Origin: Thermosynechococcus sp.
Lineage (GTDB): Bacteria > Cyanobacteriota > Cyanobacteriia > Thermosynechococcales > Thermosynechococcaceae
Assembly: GCF_025999095.1 (NCBI RefSeq)
Contig: NZ_AP024678.1
Coordinates: forward strand, 1-64,000
Reading direction: 5' to 3'
Length of the DNA stretch: 64,000 bases
Under the pieces are notes generated by a model. The model made no database searches. It worked only from the letters and a program-made list of their open reading frames with translations, and was not told where the DNA came from. The position numbers were made by a program, and so were the translations under genes. How positions within the stretch are numbered: the first letter of the stretch is position 1; the number at the start of each line of letters is the position of its first letter. Below are positions 8,753 to 18,483 of this stretch, piece by piece.

Positions 8753-9901
8753 TTAATCAAATATGTTAGCTAAGTTGAGGAACACTCCTAAGGTTCCTAA
8801 GGCACCAATAGGCCGCAGGGCATTGCCAATGGCATCCCCCACCTGCGTTAGCCCTGACCGTTCCACCACAATCACATCCCCCTCTTGTAGGACGGGATTA
8901 TTATTAGCATTGGGTTGAGCCGCCAAACTAAAGGGAATCCGTTGCCGCCGAACGGTGCCATTGCGATTGAGCCGCACCAGTGTCACCCGTGAGGTATTGG
9001 CCCGCTGCACGTTAAATCCCCCTGCTGCCCCAATTCCCTGAGTGAGTGTGGCATTGGCGGGCACTTCAACTATCCCCGGTCGCAATACTTCACCCACCAC
9101 TTGCACCCGAATCACCGGCGGCGAAAAGGTGGCAGAGGCGACCCGAATCGCTTCAGCCGCATTCACTTCCTTCGCCTTGGGCACCACAATCACATCATCA
9201 CTGCGCAGGGTAATATCTTGACTGGCATCCCCCGACTGAATCATCTCCCAAAGATTAACTTTCGTGACTGCCGTTTGGCCATTCCCCAGTTGGCGACGGA
9301 TCTCAATGCTGCGAATATCGGCCTCTTGCGTAATTCCACCGCTTTGCGCCAGGACTTGGCTCAGGCGAGGCCATGTTAAGCCACCGGCCAGGCCGATACC
9401 AGGGGCAGAGGCTGATACAGAAGTCAAAGGAACAACATAGGATCCTGGACGGCTCACCTCACCCGCCACCAAAATCTTCATGGGGCGCGGCGTCTGCAAT
9501 GTAACCGTTACCGCGGGAAAGCGCATGACTTGACTGTAGGCGTTGAGGATCACCTGCTCCGCTTGAGGTAGGGTTAAGCCACCCACGATCACTCGCCCCG
9601 CCAACGGTAGAGTGACTGAACCATCCAGATTCACCCTGAATTGTCGCTGACTAGTCACACTTGGTGGCAGGTTAACCACTTCAATAAACAGCACGTCCCC
9701 CGCACCCAAGAGGTAGTCCTGTAGGGGGTTAGTGCTGGTGAAACTGTAGGAGCTTGGGCTGAGGGGCCTCGGTTGAGCCGTCGCCAAGGGGGGTGTCAGA
9801 AGTGTCGCCCCAAGGGTGAATCCACTAGCAGCAATCGCTAGCAGGATGGCAGTCTTTTGTCGCCTCGGCCAGGATGGATACCCCACGTTGATTCTCCCCA
9901 C
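8753..9901 (-). CDS. Polysaccharide export protein, Wza/OPX family
   Basis: This is an outer-membrane export channel component for capsular or exopolysaccharide. After an N-terminal signal sequence (hydrophobic stretch ILLAIAASGFTLGATLL, cleavage probably near ATAQP), the poly-export domain begins with DYLLGAGDVLFIEV. Two or more SLBB-type repeats follow (MKILVAGEVSRPGSY and IRVQVVGEVLRPGIV). No lipobox cysteine is obvious, unlike E. coli Wza. The start may be GTG 9901 or GTG 9886; the latter has GGGGAG seven bases upstream. Its partner is the Wzc-like gene directly downstream. Confidence 0.9.
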   Translation of the reverse strand: MGRINVGYPSWPRRQKTAILLAIAASGFTLGATLLTPPLATAQPRPLSPSSYSFTSTNPLQDYLLGAGDVLFIEVVNLPPSVTSQRQFRVNLDGSVTLPLAGRVIVGGLTLPQAEQVILNAYSQVMRFPAVTVTLQTPRPMKILVAGEVSRPGSYVVPLTSVSASAPGIGLAGGLTWPRLSQVLAQSGGITQEADIRSIEIRRQLGNGQTAVTKVNLWEMIQSGDASQDITLRSDDVIVVPKAKEVNAAEAIRVASATFSPPVIRVQVVGEVLRPGIVEVPANATLTQGIGAAGGFNVQRANTSRVTLVRLNRNGTVRRQRIPFSLAAQPNANNNPVLQEGDVIVVERSGLTQVGDAIGNALRPIGALGTLGVFLNLANIFD

Positions 9902-10045
9902 TGACTTCCCAACTTTTCAAGTAACCTACACCATTGTTCCCTGTTCTACCATACCTGTCTACCATACGCGGTGGATGCCAGGATTCCTACCCTAGCCTGA
10001 GAAAAGGACTTAAAATGGGTGGCAAGACCGCATCCCCAGGATGTC

Positions 10046-10768
10046 ATGCCAGATCAACCGCTCATTTGTCTAGAGAACATTTCCAAGGTTTACGGCCAAG
10101 GGGAAACCGCAGTGCACGCCCTGAGGGATGTGAATTTGCAAATTCAGCGGGGAGAGTACTGTGCCATTATGGGGGCGTCGGGGTCAGGGAAGTCCACCAT
10201 GATGAATATTATTGGCTGTTTGGATCGCCCGACCTCTGGCCGCTACTTGCTCGATGGCCAAGAGGTGGCCTATCTCAGTGATGATGAACTGGCCCATATC
10301 CGCAATGCTAAGATTGGCTTTGTCTTTCAACAGTTTTACTTACTGGGGCAGCTAACGGCACTGGAAAATGTGATGCTGCCCATGGTCTACGCCCAAGTGC
10401 CTCCTAAGGAACGGCGCGATCGCGCGATTGCCGCCTTGGAACAGGTAGGCTTAGGGCACCGCCTCGAGAATCGTCCCAATCAACTCTCGGGCGGACAGCA
10501 ACAACGGGTGGCGATCGCCCGCGCCATTGTCAATCGGCCGCTGCTGCTGTTAGCCGATGAACCTACCGGTGCCCTCGATAGCCACACCACTGCGGAAATC
10601 CTGGCGATTTTTGGTCAACTCAATGCCGCCGGCATGACCGTCATTATGGTAACCCATGAACCCGATGTGGCAGCGGTCACCCACCGCATTATCCAGTTTC
10701 GCGACGGGCAAATTCGTTGCGATCGCCCCAATATCCCTAGCCCCCTGGCAGCACCTGTTTTATCTTAG
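10046..10768 (+). CDS. ABC transporter ATP-binding protein, MacB/LolD-like
   Basis: This is a cytoplasmic ATPase subunit of an ABC exporter or lipoprotein/antimicrobial efflux-type system. It shows Walker A (GASGSGKST), the Q-loop (FVFQQFYLL), the signature ([14 protein letters not shown]), Walker B (LLLADEPT) and the switch His (VTHEP). The 240-residue single-domain form matches the MacB/LolD/DevA group. ATG 10046 is preferred because the protein then begins just before the core domain; a GTG at 10019 would add nine residues. No permease gene is adjacent, so its partner must be encoded elsewhere. Confidence 0.9.
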   Translation: MPDQPLICLENISKVYGQGETAVHALRDVNLQIQRGEYCAIMGASGSGKSTMMNIIGCLDRPTSGRYLLDGQEVAYLSDDELAHIRNAKIGFVFQQFYLLGQLTALENVMLPMVYAQVPPKERRDRAIAALEQVGLGHRLENRPNQLSGGQQQRVAIARAIVNRPLLLLADEPTGALDSHTTAEILAIFGQLNAAGMTVIMVTHEPDVAAVTHRIIQFRDGQIRCDRPNIPSPLAAPVLS

Positions 10769-10802
10769 GAAAGGGAACAACTGAGAAAAAAGTAAAAAAG
10801 TA

Positions 10803-11087
10803 ATGGCAAAAGCAGTTTGGCAAGGCGCGATCTTGGCCGAGAGCGATCGCTACGAAGTGGTCGAGGGCAATGTTTATTTTCCGCCAGCAGCCCTCAACCA
10901 GGCCTATTTTCAGCCCAGCGATACCCACACCGTTTGCGGTTGGAAAGGCACAGCCAGCTACTACCACGTTGTTGTCAATGGCGAGGTGAATCGCGACGCG
11001 GCGTGGTACTACCCCGATCCCAAGCCTGCAGCAGCCAATATCAAGGGCTATGTGGCCTTTTGGCGAGGGGTGCAGGTGACGCGCTAA
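10803..11087 (+). CDS. DUF427 domain protein
   Basis: This 94-residue soluble protein matches the DUF427 family pattern. It has an N-terminal AVWQGAILAES strand followed by the conserved block TVCGWKGTASYYHV and the C-terminal AAWYYPDPKPAA and VAFWRGV segments. The family's biochemical function is not established. The ATG follows the ABC ATPase by 34 bases. Its last 47 bases overlap, tail to tail, the end of the metF-like gene on the other strand, an unusually long convergent overlap for this window. Confidence 0.88.
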   Translation: MAKAVWQGAILAESDRYEVVEGNVYFPPAALNQAYFQPSDTHTVCGWKGTASYYHVVVNGEVNRDAAWYYPDPKPAAANIKGYVAFWRGVQVTR

Positions 11088-12000
11088 GGGGGGGAATCCC
11101 CGCACGGTTGAGAATTTCGGGAATCAAATCCTCACGGCGCACCGCCATTAAGTGCACCCCCTGACACAACTGCCGTGCTTGTTGGACTTGCTCAGCCGCA
11201 ATGGTTATTCCTTCATCGAGGGGATCAGGCGCTGCCGCCAACCGATCAATAATGTGCTGGGGAATCGAAGCCCCCGGCACCGCCCGATTGATAAATAGGG
11301 CATTTTTAGCGGACTTAAGAAGAAAAATTCCCGCAAGAATTGGCCGACCACAACCCGCGGCAATCTGATCCATAAACTTGGCTAGCCGCTCAAAGTCCGT
11401 AATCAGCTGCGTTTGGAAAAACTGAGCGCCCGCTGCCAATTTACGCTCAAACCGTTGTTGCAGCCCCGACCAACTGGCAGACTGGGGATCCACGGCAGCA
11501 CCGGCAAAGAAATGTGTCGCTCCATCGGCTAGGGGGCGATCTTCGCTATCCACCCCTTGATTGAGTTGGCCAATGACGCGCAATAGACGGACAGATTCCA
11601 AATCAAAGACGGGCTTGGCTTGGGGATGATCCCCAGCTTTCACGGGGTCGCCCGTAAGTGCCAAAATATTGCGTAAGCCAAGGGCGGCAATGCCCATGAG
11701 ATCCGCTTGCAGAGCAATGCGGTTGCGATCGCGACAAGCTATTTGACAAATGGGCTCAAACCCCTGCTGTTGCAACAAATAGGCGGCTGCCCAAGAACTC
11801 ATCCGCAGCACAGCGCGACTGCCATCGGTGACATTGACCGCATGAACTCTCCCCTTCAGATGGGCTGCTTGGCGCAACATTGTACTGGCATCCCTACCCT
11901 TGGGGGGACACACCTCGGCGGTAATGAGAAACTCACCCTGCTCACAGGCAGCTTGAAAACGCGAGACTGACAAGGAAATGGCTAGAGCGCGACTAGGCAA
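11041..12000 (-). CDS. metF: Methylenetetrahydrofolate reductase family protein
   Basis: The family reduces 5,10-methylene-THF to 5-methyl-THF, feeding methionine synthesis. The TIM-barrel motifs are visible: FLITAEVCPPKGRD with the N-terminal glutamate, HAVNVTDGSRAVLRMS, the NILALTGDPVKAGD flavin-binding loop, GAQFFQTQLITD and the strand RPILAGIFLL. At 319 residues it is slightly longer than bacterial MetF. There is no good ATG near the N-terminus; TTG 12000 or TTG 11973 are the candidates. The gene lies 28 bases from glmM on the same strand. The C-terminal tail overlaps the DUF427 gene. Confidence 0.87.
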   Translation of the reverse strand: MPSRALAISLSVSRFQAACEQGEFLITAEVCPPKGRDASTMLRQAAHLKGRVHAVNVTDGSRAVLRMSSWAAAYLLQQQGFEPICQIACRDRNRIALQADLMGIAALGLRNILALTGDPVKAGDHPQAKPVFDLESVRLLRVIGQLNQGVDSEDRPLADGATHFFAGAAVDPQSASWSGLQQRFERKLAAGAQFFQTQLITDFERLAKFMDQIAAGCGRPILAGIFLLKSAKNALFINRAVPGASIPQHIIDRLAAAPDPLDEGITIAAEQVQQARQLCQGVHLMAVRREDLIPEILNRAGIPPLSASPAPLAKRPHSP

Positions 12001-12028
12001 CTATCATACACACTCGTGGTGCCCCTTC

Positions 12029-13399
12029 CTAGGCGGCCAAATGGGCACTCACCGTCTGCACGAGTATCTCCGTCCAATAATCAGCAATATTCTGCTGTTC
12101 TGCTTCCACCATGACGCGGATAACCGGTTCTGTACCGGAGGCACGCACCAAGACTCGCCCGCGATCGCCCATATCCCGTTGTGCTTTGGCAATCATTTGT
12201 TGTAGAGGTTCACACTCCTGCCAGCGAAGCCGCCGCTGGCGATCCTCAACCCGGACATTGCGGAGAATTTGGGGATATGCCCTAAAACTTTGGTCCCGCA
12301 ACTGGGCTAAGGAGAGGCGGGAATCCTGCACCAAGGTCGCTAAGTGAACTGCCGTGAGCAGGCCATCCCCCCCCACACCATAGTGGCGGCAGAGGATGTG
12401 TCCCGACTGTTCTCCCCCCAGCATGGCACCGTGGCGCAACATTTCTGCATGGACGTATTGATCGCCCACCGCCGCCCGTACCAGTTGTCCACCCCGCGCT
12501 TGCCAAGCCCGCTCAAAGCCTAGATTCGACATCACAGTGGCCACAATTAAATCCTTGGGCAGTTGCGCCTGCAACTGGAGTTTTTGGCCCCAGAAATAGA
12601 GAATGTGATCGCCATCCACCACCCGTCCTTGACTATCCACCGCCAGCACGCGATCGGCATCGCCATCAAAAGCAAATCCCATAGCGGCATGGGTTTCACG
12701 GACAGCCTGCTGCAAGGGTTCCAGATGGGTAGAGCCACAGTTGACATTAATCCGATTTCCATCGGCGCGATCGTGGAGAGCAATCACCTCAGCCCCTAGG
12801 GCATGGAAGACCGTAGGTGCCACCGCCACCGCAGACCCCCAGGCCAAATCCAAGACCACCCGCAGTCCTCGCAGGGGTTGACGATCCTGAAGGGGGGCCT
12901 GCACCGCATGGCGATAGCGCTGGAGCAGTTCGGGGCGATGATGCAAATGTCCCCAACGCTCGGTATGGGGGAGCGATAGGCCAGCATTTAAGTGGGCTTC
13001 AATTGCTTTTTGCAGATCAGGGCTCAGTTTGCTGCCATCACTGCCAAAAATTTTAATGCCATTATCGGCAGGGGGATTGTGACTGGCGGAAATCATAGCA
13101 CCACCAATAGCTTCTGTGGTGGCGGTTAGGTAGGCAATACAAGGGGTCGGACACAGGCCCACCTGCCATACCTCAAAACCAGCGGCAGTTAACCCTGCGG
13201 CCAAGGCTGTGGCCAACACATCGCTGGAGTTGCGGGAGTCTTGACCAATGATAAAGGGGCGCTGGGGTGCATCCGTCGTTTGCCGCAGGACTTCGCCCAC
13301 CCAGTATCCCAAGCTCAAGGCCAAGTTGGGGGTTAGCAACTCTCCCGCCCGTCCGCGAATGCCATCGGTTCCAAACCGAATCGGCTGCTGCCCAGTCAT
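12029..13399 (-). CDS. glmM: Phosphoglucosamine mutase (GlmM)
   Basis: The enzyme converts glucosamine-6-phosphate to glucosamine-1-phosphate for UDP-GlcNAc, the precursor of peptidoglycan and lipid A. The four alpha-D-phosphohexomutase domains are evident: substrate motif FGTDGIRG at the N-terminus, the phosphoserine loop [15 protein letters not shown], the metal loop DGDADR, the sugar-binding GGEQSGH and the phosphate-binding RASGTEP. ATG 13399 is chosen because GAGGAA lies just upstream; an open frame from GTG 13426 would add nine residues. Its product feeds the LpxA/LpxC and MurG steps encoded elsewhere in the window. Confidence 0.95.
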   Translation of the reverse strand: MTGQQPIRFGTDGIRGRAGELLTPNLALSLGYWVGEVLRQTTDAPQRPFIIGQDSRNSSDVLATALAAGLTAAGFEVWQVGLCPTPCIAYLTATTEAIGGAMISASHNPPADNGIKIFGSDGSKLSPDLQKAIEAHLNAGLSLPHTERWGHLHHRPELLQRYRHAVQAPLQDRQPLRGLRVVLDLAWGSAVAVAPTVFHALGAEVIALHDRADGNRINVNCGSTHLEPLQQAVRETHAAMGFAFDGDADRVLAVDSQGRVVDGDHILYFWGQKLQLQAQLPKDLIVATVMSNLGFERAWQARGGQLVRAAVGDQYVHAEMLRHGAMLGGEQSGHILCRHYGVGGDGLLTAVHLATLVQDSRLSLAQLRDQSFRAYPQILRNVRVEDRQRRLRWQECEPLQQMIAKAQRDMGDRGRVLVRASGTEPVIRVMVEAEQQNIADYWTEILVQTVSAHLAA

Positions 13400-13564
13400 G
13401 GTTGATTCCTCACGCCACACCAACACTCACAATTTTCTAGTCGATTCCCTTAACTATGCAGAAGAGGATTTGTAACATTTATTCACTATCTCTGGACTAT
13501 AGCACCTCTATACACGTTCCCCCACAGGACTATTCTGGATCAGCGGGAATTGAGGCGAAGCGAC

Positions 13565-14587
13565 ATGTTACCACCCGACCTGCGCCAGCAATTGCAATCT
13601 TGCCAAGGGCGACTCCTACACCTTTTGCAGTCCTTTTCTTCAGCAAGGGTACTAGTAGTGGGGGATCTCACCCTCGATGAATTCCTTACAGGGCAAGTGG
13701 AGCGCCTCTCGCGGGAAGCCCCTGTTTTGATTTTGCGCCATGAGTTTACCCGCCAAGTCCCCGGCGGCGGTGCCAACGCCATCTACAATTTGGCCAAGTT
13801 GGGCGCTCAGGTCCAGGCCGTTGGTCTTGTGGGTACAGATCCCCAGGGAGAGGCACTCTGTGGCATTTTTCAGGAGGCAGGGATTGATACGCGGGGCATC
13901 TTGAAGGATAGCGATCGCCCCACAGTGACAAAAACGCGCATTGCAGGCCATGCTCGCCAGTCGGTGACCCAGCAAATTGTCCGCGTCGATCGCAAATCCG
14001 ATGATCTCCCCTCGCCGGCCCTTCAGGAAGCCCTAGCTACCTTCATTCGCGAGCAGCTCGGAACTGCCGATGCAGTAGTTTGCTCCGACTATGGGGATGG
14101 TGTCTTTACGCCCCCCGTAATTGCCGCTGCCTTAGAGCATAAGCGCACGATTGTGGATACCCAACGGGATTTAGCCCGTTATCGCGGTGCTTTCCTGTTT
14201 ACACCGAACCTGCCAGAAGCAGAGGCAGCGGTGGGCTACCCGATTCGGACGGAGGCGGAGGTCCTGCAAGCGGGGGAAGACCTGCTGGATTTGACAGGGG
14301 CTAAATATATGCTAATTACACGGGGGGATGCTGGTATGAGTCTCTTTAGCCGGGAGGCAGCGCCCTATCATTTGCCCGCCTTTAACCGCACGGAGGTCTT
14401 TGATGTGACGGGGGCAGGCGATACCGTTGTGGCTGCTTTAACCCTTGCCCTTGTGGCGGGTGCTAGTCTTTGGGAGGCGGCAGTTTTAGGCAATTTAGCC
14501 GCCAGTCTTGTCGTACGTCAGTTTGGTACAGCCACCACATCCACCGCAGAGATGGCGGCAGCCCTTCACTCTTTGCTCGAAGATTAG
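13565..14587 (+). CDS. PfkB-family carbohydrate kinase, RfaE1/HldE-like (heptose-7-phosphate kinase type)
   Basis: This is a ribokinase-fold sugar kinase. It shows the N-terminal VVGDLTLDEFLTG block, the di-glycine PGGGANAIYNLAKLGA motif, the DVTGAGDT catalytic and anion-hole loop near residue 285, and a C-terminal helix. The protein most resembles the kinase half of HldE (RfaE1), which acts on D-glycero-D-manno-heptose-7-phosphate. The adenylyltransferase half is missing, and the true sugar substrate cannot be told from sequence. ATG 13565 follows a GAGG site; an upstream TTG at 13550 is less likely. Its stop overlaps the convergent amidase stop by four bases. Confidence 0.85.
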   Translation: MLPPDLRQQLQSCQGRLLHLLQSFSSARVLVVGDLTLDEFLTGQVERLSREAPVLILRHEFTRQVPGGGANAIYNLAKLGAQVQAVGLVGTDPQGEALCGIFQEAGIDTRGILKDSDRPTVTKTRIAGHARQSVTQQIVRVDRKSDDLPSPALQEALATFIREQLGTADAVVCSDYGDGVFTPPVIAAALEHKRTIVDTQRDLARYRGAFLFTPNLPEAEAAVGYPIRTEAEVLQAGEDLLDLTGAKYMLITRGDAGMSLFSREAAPYHLPAFNRTEVFDVTGAGDTVVAALTLALVAGASLWEAAVLGNLAASLVVRQFGTATTSTAEMAAALHSLLED

Positions 14588-16329
14588 TGCCGCGTCGCCT
14601 GCTGCAACCATTCAAGAATGCCTTGGGCAAGGGTGCGGGCAAGCTCACCTTGGGCTTGGGGGTTAACAATCCACTCAAACTCTTCGGGGTGAATCATGAA
14701 GCCCAGTTCTAGCAACACTGCGGGGGCAATTGTCGGACGAGTCAGGGCAAGGTTATTCCAAAATACACCGTACTGCTGCCGCCGCAGTCGCTGCGTTAAG
14801 TAACTCTCTAGGAAAACCGCAAGGTCATGGCTTTGAGGGTGATACCAAAAGGCGCCAATCCCTTGGGTATGGCGGGCATCGCCAGCATCGGGAAGAGCAT
14901 TGTAGTGCAAGCTAAGGGCAAGGGTAGGTTGGGCTGCTTCAATGGCGAGACTGCGATCAGGCAGGTCCAGGTCAATATCCTCTGTGCGCGTTAAAATGAC
15001 CGTTGCCCCAAGGCGTTCTAGCTCAGGTGCCAGTTTTTTTGCCAGTGTTAATGTGACGACCTTCTCTGGGGTACCATCGGGACCCCGTGCCCCCAGATCC
15101 TCAGGCCCGCCATGGCCAGGATCGACGAGGATTTTAATCCCCCGTAGGGGTTGTGTGCCCCGTTGGAGGTGGGGTGGATGGCGCAGTTGCAGCAGCAGCC
15201 GCTTCCCCTCATAGGCGACGCGATAGCCCCACTGTTGGCGATGATGAAGCGTCAACCGATACTCCACCCGTTGTTGATCAAGGGGGGACCAATCAAGGCG
15301 CTGGATGACGGGATCAGCATCGAGGTGAATGATGTCGGTTTGGGGAATTGTGTTGTAGAGCGTCAGCGTGAACTGGCGATCGCCCTGCTGAATAGCAATT
15401 GGCACCGGCACATCTAAAGGAAAGCTGAGTTCTGTCCAACCCGCCCGCTGACGACTGGTAATACTGCGAATGGTGGCTGTTGTCGGCAGAGCACTGGCAA
15501 GGAAGCGCACTTCATCGGCGCGGATCCAACCCCCATAGTCCAGATGCAGCCAATCCCCCGTTTGTCCTCGCACCCGTGCTCGCGTTCCCACTGGCAGGGG
15601 CGTCAGCCGTGAATAATCAGTGCTCGGCCCAGTACGTGCTACGCCCCCAAGGGAGCGGTTGACTTCAACAACGGGTAAGTGGGTCGGCTCAGCCACACGA
15701 ATGCGGGCACCCAGTTGGCGCTGGCTTGCAAATCGCCACTGAATGGGGCCATAGTCCCCCACCTGGGTCAATTGCAGGCAATTGCGGTACAGAGGTGGGC
15801 TAGGGGTCGTCAGATGCGCTTGATTCACTAATGCAGCGAGATTAGAGGGCAATTGCACTTGGGGGGGTAGGGGTTCTAGGGGCAGAATGCGCTGACCCAC
15901 TTGAACTTCAACGGCGCGATCGCCGGGGGCAGCAGCGGTAAAGCAAACAATGTCATTGGGCAGCCGCACTAAATCAGCTGTTGGCTCTAGGGGTTGTAGG
16001 CTAGTCGGTATTTCTGGCACAGTGCGGGTAATGGCAAACTCAAGGCGTTGCTCCCCCGCTTGGAGAGTGATGCGATTCAAGCCGGGTTGCAGAGGAATAC
16101 TGGGGGCAAAGTGTCCCGCTGGCGAGCGATCGCCAATCACTTGACCATTGAGTGTCACTGCGACCGAGGGCGGGGCTGTACCAATAAAGAAAATCCGGGG
16201 GGCACTGGTGGTGTACTCCCGCGGCGGATAAACCACTTGTAGGGAACCCTCTGCTCTTGCTGGCTGGAGTGAAGCCACCATGAGTGCACTAAGGAAACTC
16301 AAACTCAACCAATTCACCCCCAACCCCAT
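14584..16329 (-). CDS. N-acetylmuramoyl-L-alanine amidase, AmiC type (Amidase_3) with SH3-like domain
   Basis: This exported zinc hydrolase cleaves the amide bond between muramic acid and the peptide stem. A signal peptide (SLSFLSALMVASLQPARA) is followed by beta-rich N-terminal domains, a bacterial SH3-like segment around ARTGPSTDYSRLTPL, an AMIN-like region, and the Amidase_3 domain from about residue 395. Zinc ligands are visible in DPGHGG, LHYNA and the catalytic LLELGF. At 581 residues it is typical of cyanobacterial AmiC proteins used in cell separation. It starts with ATG and has no same-strand partner. Confidence 0.92.
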   Translation of the reverse strand: MGLGVNWLSLSFLSALMVASLQPARAEGSLQVVYPPREYTTSAPRIFFIGTAPPSVAVTLNGQVIGDRSPAGHFAPSIPLQPGLNRITLQAGEQRLEFAITRTVPEIPTSLQPLEPTADLVRLPNDIVCFTAAAPGDRAVEVQVGQRILPLEPLPPQVQLPSNLAALVNQAHLTTPSPPLYRNCLQLTQVGDYGPIQWRFASQRQLGARIRVAEPTHLPVVEVNRSLGGVARTGPSTDYSRLTPLPVGTRARVRGQTGDWLHLDYGGWIRADEVRFLASALPTTATIRSITSRQRAGWTELSFPLDVPVPIAIQQGDRQFTLTLYNTIPQTDIIHLDADPVIQRLDWSPLDQQRVEYRLTLHHRQQWGYRVAYEGKRLLLQLRHPPHLQRGTQPLRGIKILVDPGHGGPEDLGARGPDGTPEKVVTLTLAKKLAPELERLGATVILTRTEDIDLDLPDRSLAIEAAQPTLALSLHYNALPDAGDARHTQGIGAFWYHPQSHDLAVFLESYLTQRLRRQQYGVFWNNLALTRPTIAPAVLLELGFMIHPEEFEWIVNPQAQGELARTLAQGILEWLQQATRH

Positions 16330-16712
16330 ACCTTTCTTAACCTTTTCTTCAGATTACAGCGCTTTTCTAAAATACAGGATGCCTATGATGCTGTTTTGCC
16401 GATTGTGACCCTGCTTTATCTTTGTGGAAAGGACTGTTATAAAAGTCAATCACTTCTCAGAAAAGAGAAGAAATTCTCTCTTAGGCCACTTATGGAATTC
16501 TTTGATCCCTGGCAAATTAGTATATTTTTTAACATTGGGATCATTGCCATCTCTGGAAAATCCATCCATAATAAGAAGCATCCTCTCTCATAAATTTTCT
16601 TAATGTTGCGCAACACTATTTCTTTGGTCTTGGTGTTTTGAAACCTAAGTTTGCGCAGCCCTTTTTATCACAGGTTCGTGTCCATCAAAAAGAATTTAAG
16701 GATTATTTAACT
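16330..16712. other. Intergenic stretch, AT-rich, no supported gene
   Basis: About 380 bases separate the divergent amidase and zinc-ribbon genes. A 65-codon open frame from a TTG at 16396 exists but has no ribosome-binding site and no recognisable family features, so I do not call it. Promoters for both flanking genes are expected here. Poly-A and poly-T rich patches such as TATAAAAG near 16438 could be promoter elements, but no convincing paired -35/-10 was found. Confidence 0.5.
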
Positions 16713-16937
16713 ATGGTTACCATGCAAACGATTCACTGTCCTCACTGTGGTAAATTAGCTCTCCGCCAGCGCTATGGTTCCGTGAGTCACACCCACTGTC
16801 CCCACTGTGATTACGTCCTAACGATGTGCGATCGCACGGGACGGGTGCTAGAGGCCTATACGCCGGAAATTACCCATGTCGGTCAGTATGGCGCCAATCT
16901 CACCTGCACCATAGAGCGGACAAAGGCACTTTGCTAG
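16713..16937 (+). CDS. Small zinc-ribbon protein, unknown function
   Basis: This 74-residue protein carries two CPHC knuckles (HCPHCGK near the N-terminus and HCPHCDYVLTMCD about 20 residues later), the layout of a small zinc ribbon. The remainder ends in a short basic tail. The frame extends upstream to 16638, but ATG 16713 follows AAGGA at a normal distance and starts just before the zinc motif, so I prefer it. The neighbours give no functional clue. I do not recognise a named family. Confidence 0.7.
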   Translation: MVTMQTIHCPHCGKLALRQRYGSVSHTHCPHCDYVLTMCDRTGRVLEAYTPEITHVGQYGANLTCTIERTKALC

Positions 16938-17005
16938 CAAGGATGTATTAGAAGAATCTAAAGATTGATGAGGAAAATCCTGAGAGTTGTTAAGATAGTT
17001 TACAT

Positions 17006-17284
17006 ATGGCTATCTTACTTCTACTGGTACTGGCATTGGTGCTGTGGTCGGTGCGACTCCTCCACAGTGCCTATCGCCTGCGGGATTTTTCCTTACTGCT
17101 GGCCAGCGGCCTTGTCGCCATCTCAGCGGGAGGTGTCATTTTTGTCTATAGCCTGATGAATGGCTGTGTTGGCTATCTCAGTCAAGCTCAGCCTATTCCT
17201 GAATCTGATGCTGCTGTCATCATGTCTGATGTGGCCTACTTTGAGAGTGCCGCTGGAACCACAAACGCCACCTTTAGCCCCTAG
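17006..17284 (+). CDS. Small membrane protein, unknown function
   Basis: The predicted 92-residue product has two hydrophobic segments, about residues 2-15 (AILLLLVLALVLW) and 28-50 (DFSLLLASGLVAISAGGVIFVY), followed by a hydrophilic tail of about 40 residues. No family is recognised. The ATG follows a TAAGATAGTTTACAT leader without a clear ribosome-binding site. Its TAG overlaps the stop of the convergent transporter gene in a shared CTAG. Confidence 0.6.
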   Translation: MAILLLLVLALVLWSVRLLHSAYRLRDFSLLLASGLVAISAGGVIFVYSLMNGCVGYLSQAQPIPESDAAVIMSDVAYFESAAGTTNATFSP

Positions 17285-18483
17285 GTTCGACTGAGAATCC
17301 AAGCGGTGGCGATCGCCAGCGTGAACACCGTGAGTGGCGCACCAAAGCGCAAGTGCTGCCAAAAGGAAAGCCGCTGCCCGGAGCTAGCAGCCGCCTCAAC
17401 TGTAATTAAATTAGCCACAGCACCAAAAAGGGTGAGATTCCCCGCGAGGGTACTCGTAGCTGCCAGGAGGTACCAGAGTTGATCGGCAGTTTTGGGGATA
17501 AACTGCGCTAATAGCAGCACTGTCGGCACGTTGGAGATCAAATTCGACAGCAGTGCTGTAATCACCACAAGGGCCAAGGGCTGATTCACCCAAGGGCGCA
17601 AAATGCCCAGTAAATCAAGGTTTTGCATACAGCGGGTAAGGATAAACAGACCCGCAAACAGCACCAATAGTGACCAATCCACCTGAGCAAGCACCCGCTC
17701 TGGCTTGAGACGGCGGGTCACCAGTAAAGCCGCTGCTGCCAATAGAGAGGATTCTGCTAAGGGAAAGCCCAGCAGAAAAGCCAAAAACATCAGCCCAGAA
17801 ACAACTAATGTCTTGTGGAGTAACCCTTTTTGCACCGGCGCTGCTTGGAGCGTCGCTAATGTAAAGGGTTGGCGCGATCGCACCTCCGGATAGAGCCAAC
17901 CCAACCAAACCACTTGCAGACCTAGCCCCAGTCCGGCAATGGGTACCATCACTTGGGCAAACGGCAGGTACCCCAACTCGGAAAATGATCCCACGAGAAT
18001 ATTTTGGGGATTGCCGCTAAGGGTGGCTACAGAGCCGATATTGGTTGCCCCTGCGATCGCCAGCAGGTAGGGTACTGGATTCAAACCCAAGACATGGGTA
18101 ATGCGCAGGGTTAAAGGCGTCGTTACAAGGGCAAGGGTATCGTTCAGAAAGACCGCCGATAGGATTCCCGTCGCCACGGTGAGAAACACCAGCAACCCCA
18201 AGGGACTGCCACTAAAGCGCACCACGGTCACCATCGCTATTTGAAAAAAGCCGCTCAAGCCGAGATAGGCATTCACAATCATCATGCTGAGCAAAAACAC
18301 GATGGTTTGGGGATCAATGGCTTGCCATGCAGTGGGTAGATCAATCGCCCCTAGGGCAATCAAAAGCGCCGCACTCACCAGGGCGATCGTGGCGCGATTC
18401 ATGCGTAGCCCCGGCACCCCCCCCAGGGCTAAGGCACCGTAGCTGAGGGCGAGAATTAGAAGTTGCAGCAGAGACCGCCACAC
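17281..18483 (-). CDS. Anion/cation transporter of the ArsB/CitM (ion transporter) superfamily
   Basis: This 400-residue polytopic membrane protein has about ten to twelve hydrophobic segments and ion-transporter signatures. ATNIGSVATLSGNPQNILVG in the first half and ISNVPTVLLLAQF near residue 318 are the two inverted re-entrant repeats of the ArsB/NhaD/CitM fold. SSTLAGNLTLFGAVANL-type residues lie near the end (STLAGNLTLFGAVANL). The transported ion (arsenite, citrate, Na+ or other) cannot be deduced, and no ars regulator is adjacent. It directly abuts the upstream 125-residue gene, so the two form an operon. Confidence 0.85.
   Translation of the reverse strand: MWRSLLQLLILALSYGALALGGVPGLRMNRATIALVSAALLIALGAIDLPTAWQAIDPQTIVFLLSMMIVNAYLGLSGFFQIAMVTVVRFSGSPLGLLVFLTVATGILSAVFLNDTLALVTTPLTLRITHVLGLNPVPYLLAIAGATNIGSVATLSGNPQNILVGSFSELGYLPFAQVMVPIAGLGLGLQVVWLGWLYPEVRSRQPFTLATLQAAPVQKGLLHKTLVVSGLMFLAFLLGFPLAESSLLAAAALLVTRRLKPERVLAQVDWSLLVLFAGLFILTRCMQNLDLLGILRPWVNQPLALVVITALLSNLISNVPTVLLLAQFIPKTADQLWYLLAATSTLAGNLTLFGAVANLITVEAAASSGQRLSFWQHLRFGAPLTVFTLAIATAWILSRT

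Noticed and set aside
16396-16593. 65-codon open frame between the amidase and zinc-ribbon genes
   Set aside because: TTG start, no ribosome-binding site, no family features, AT-rich surroundings.
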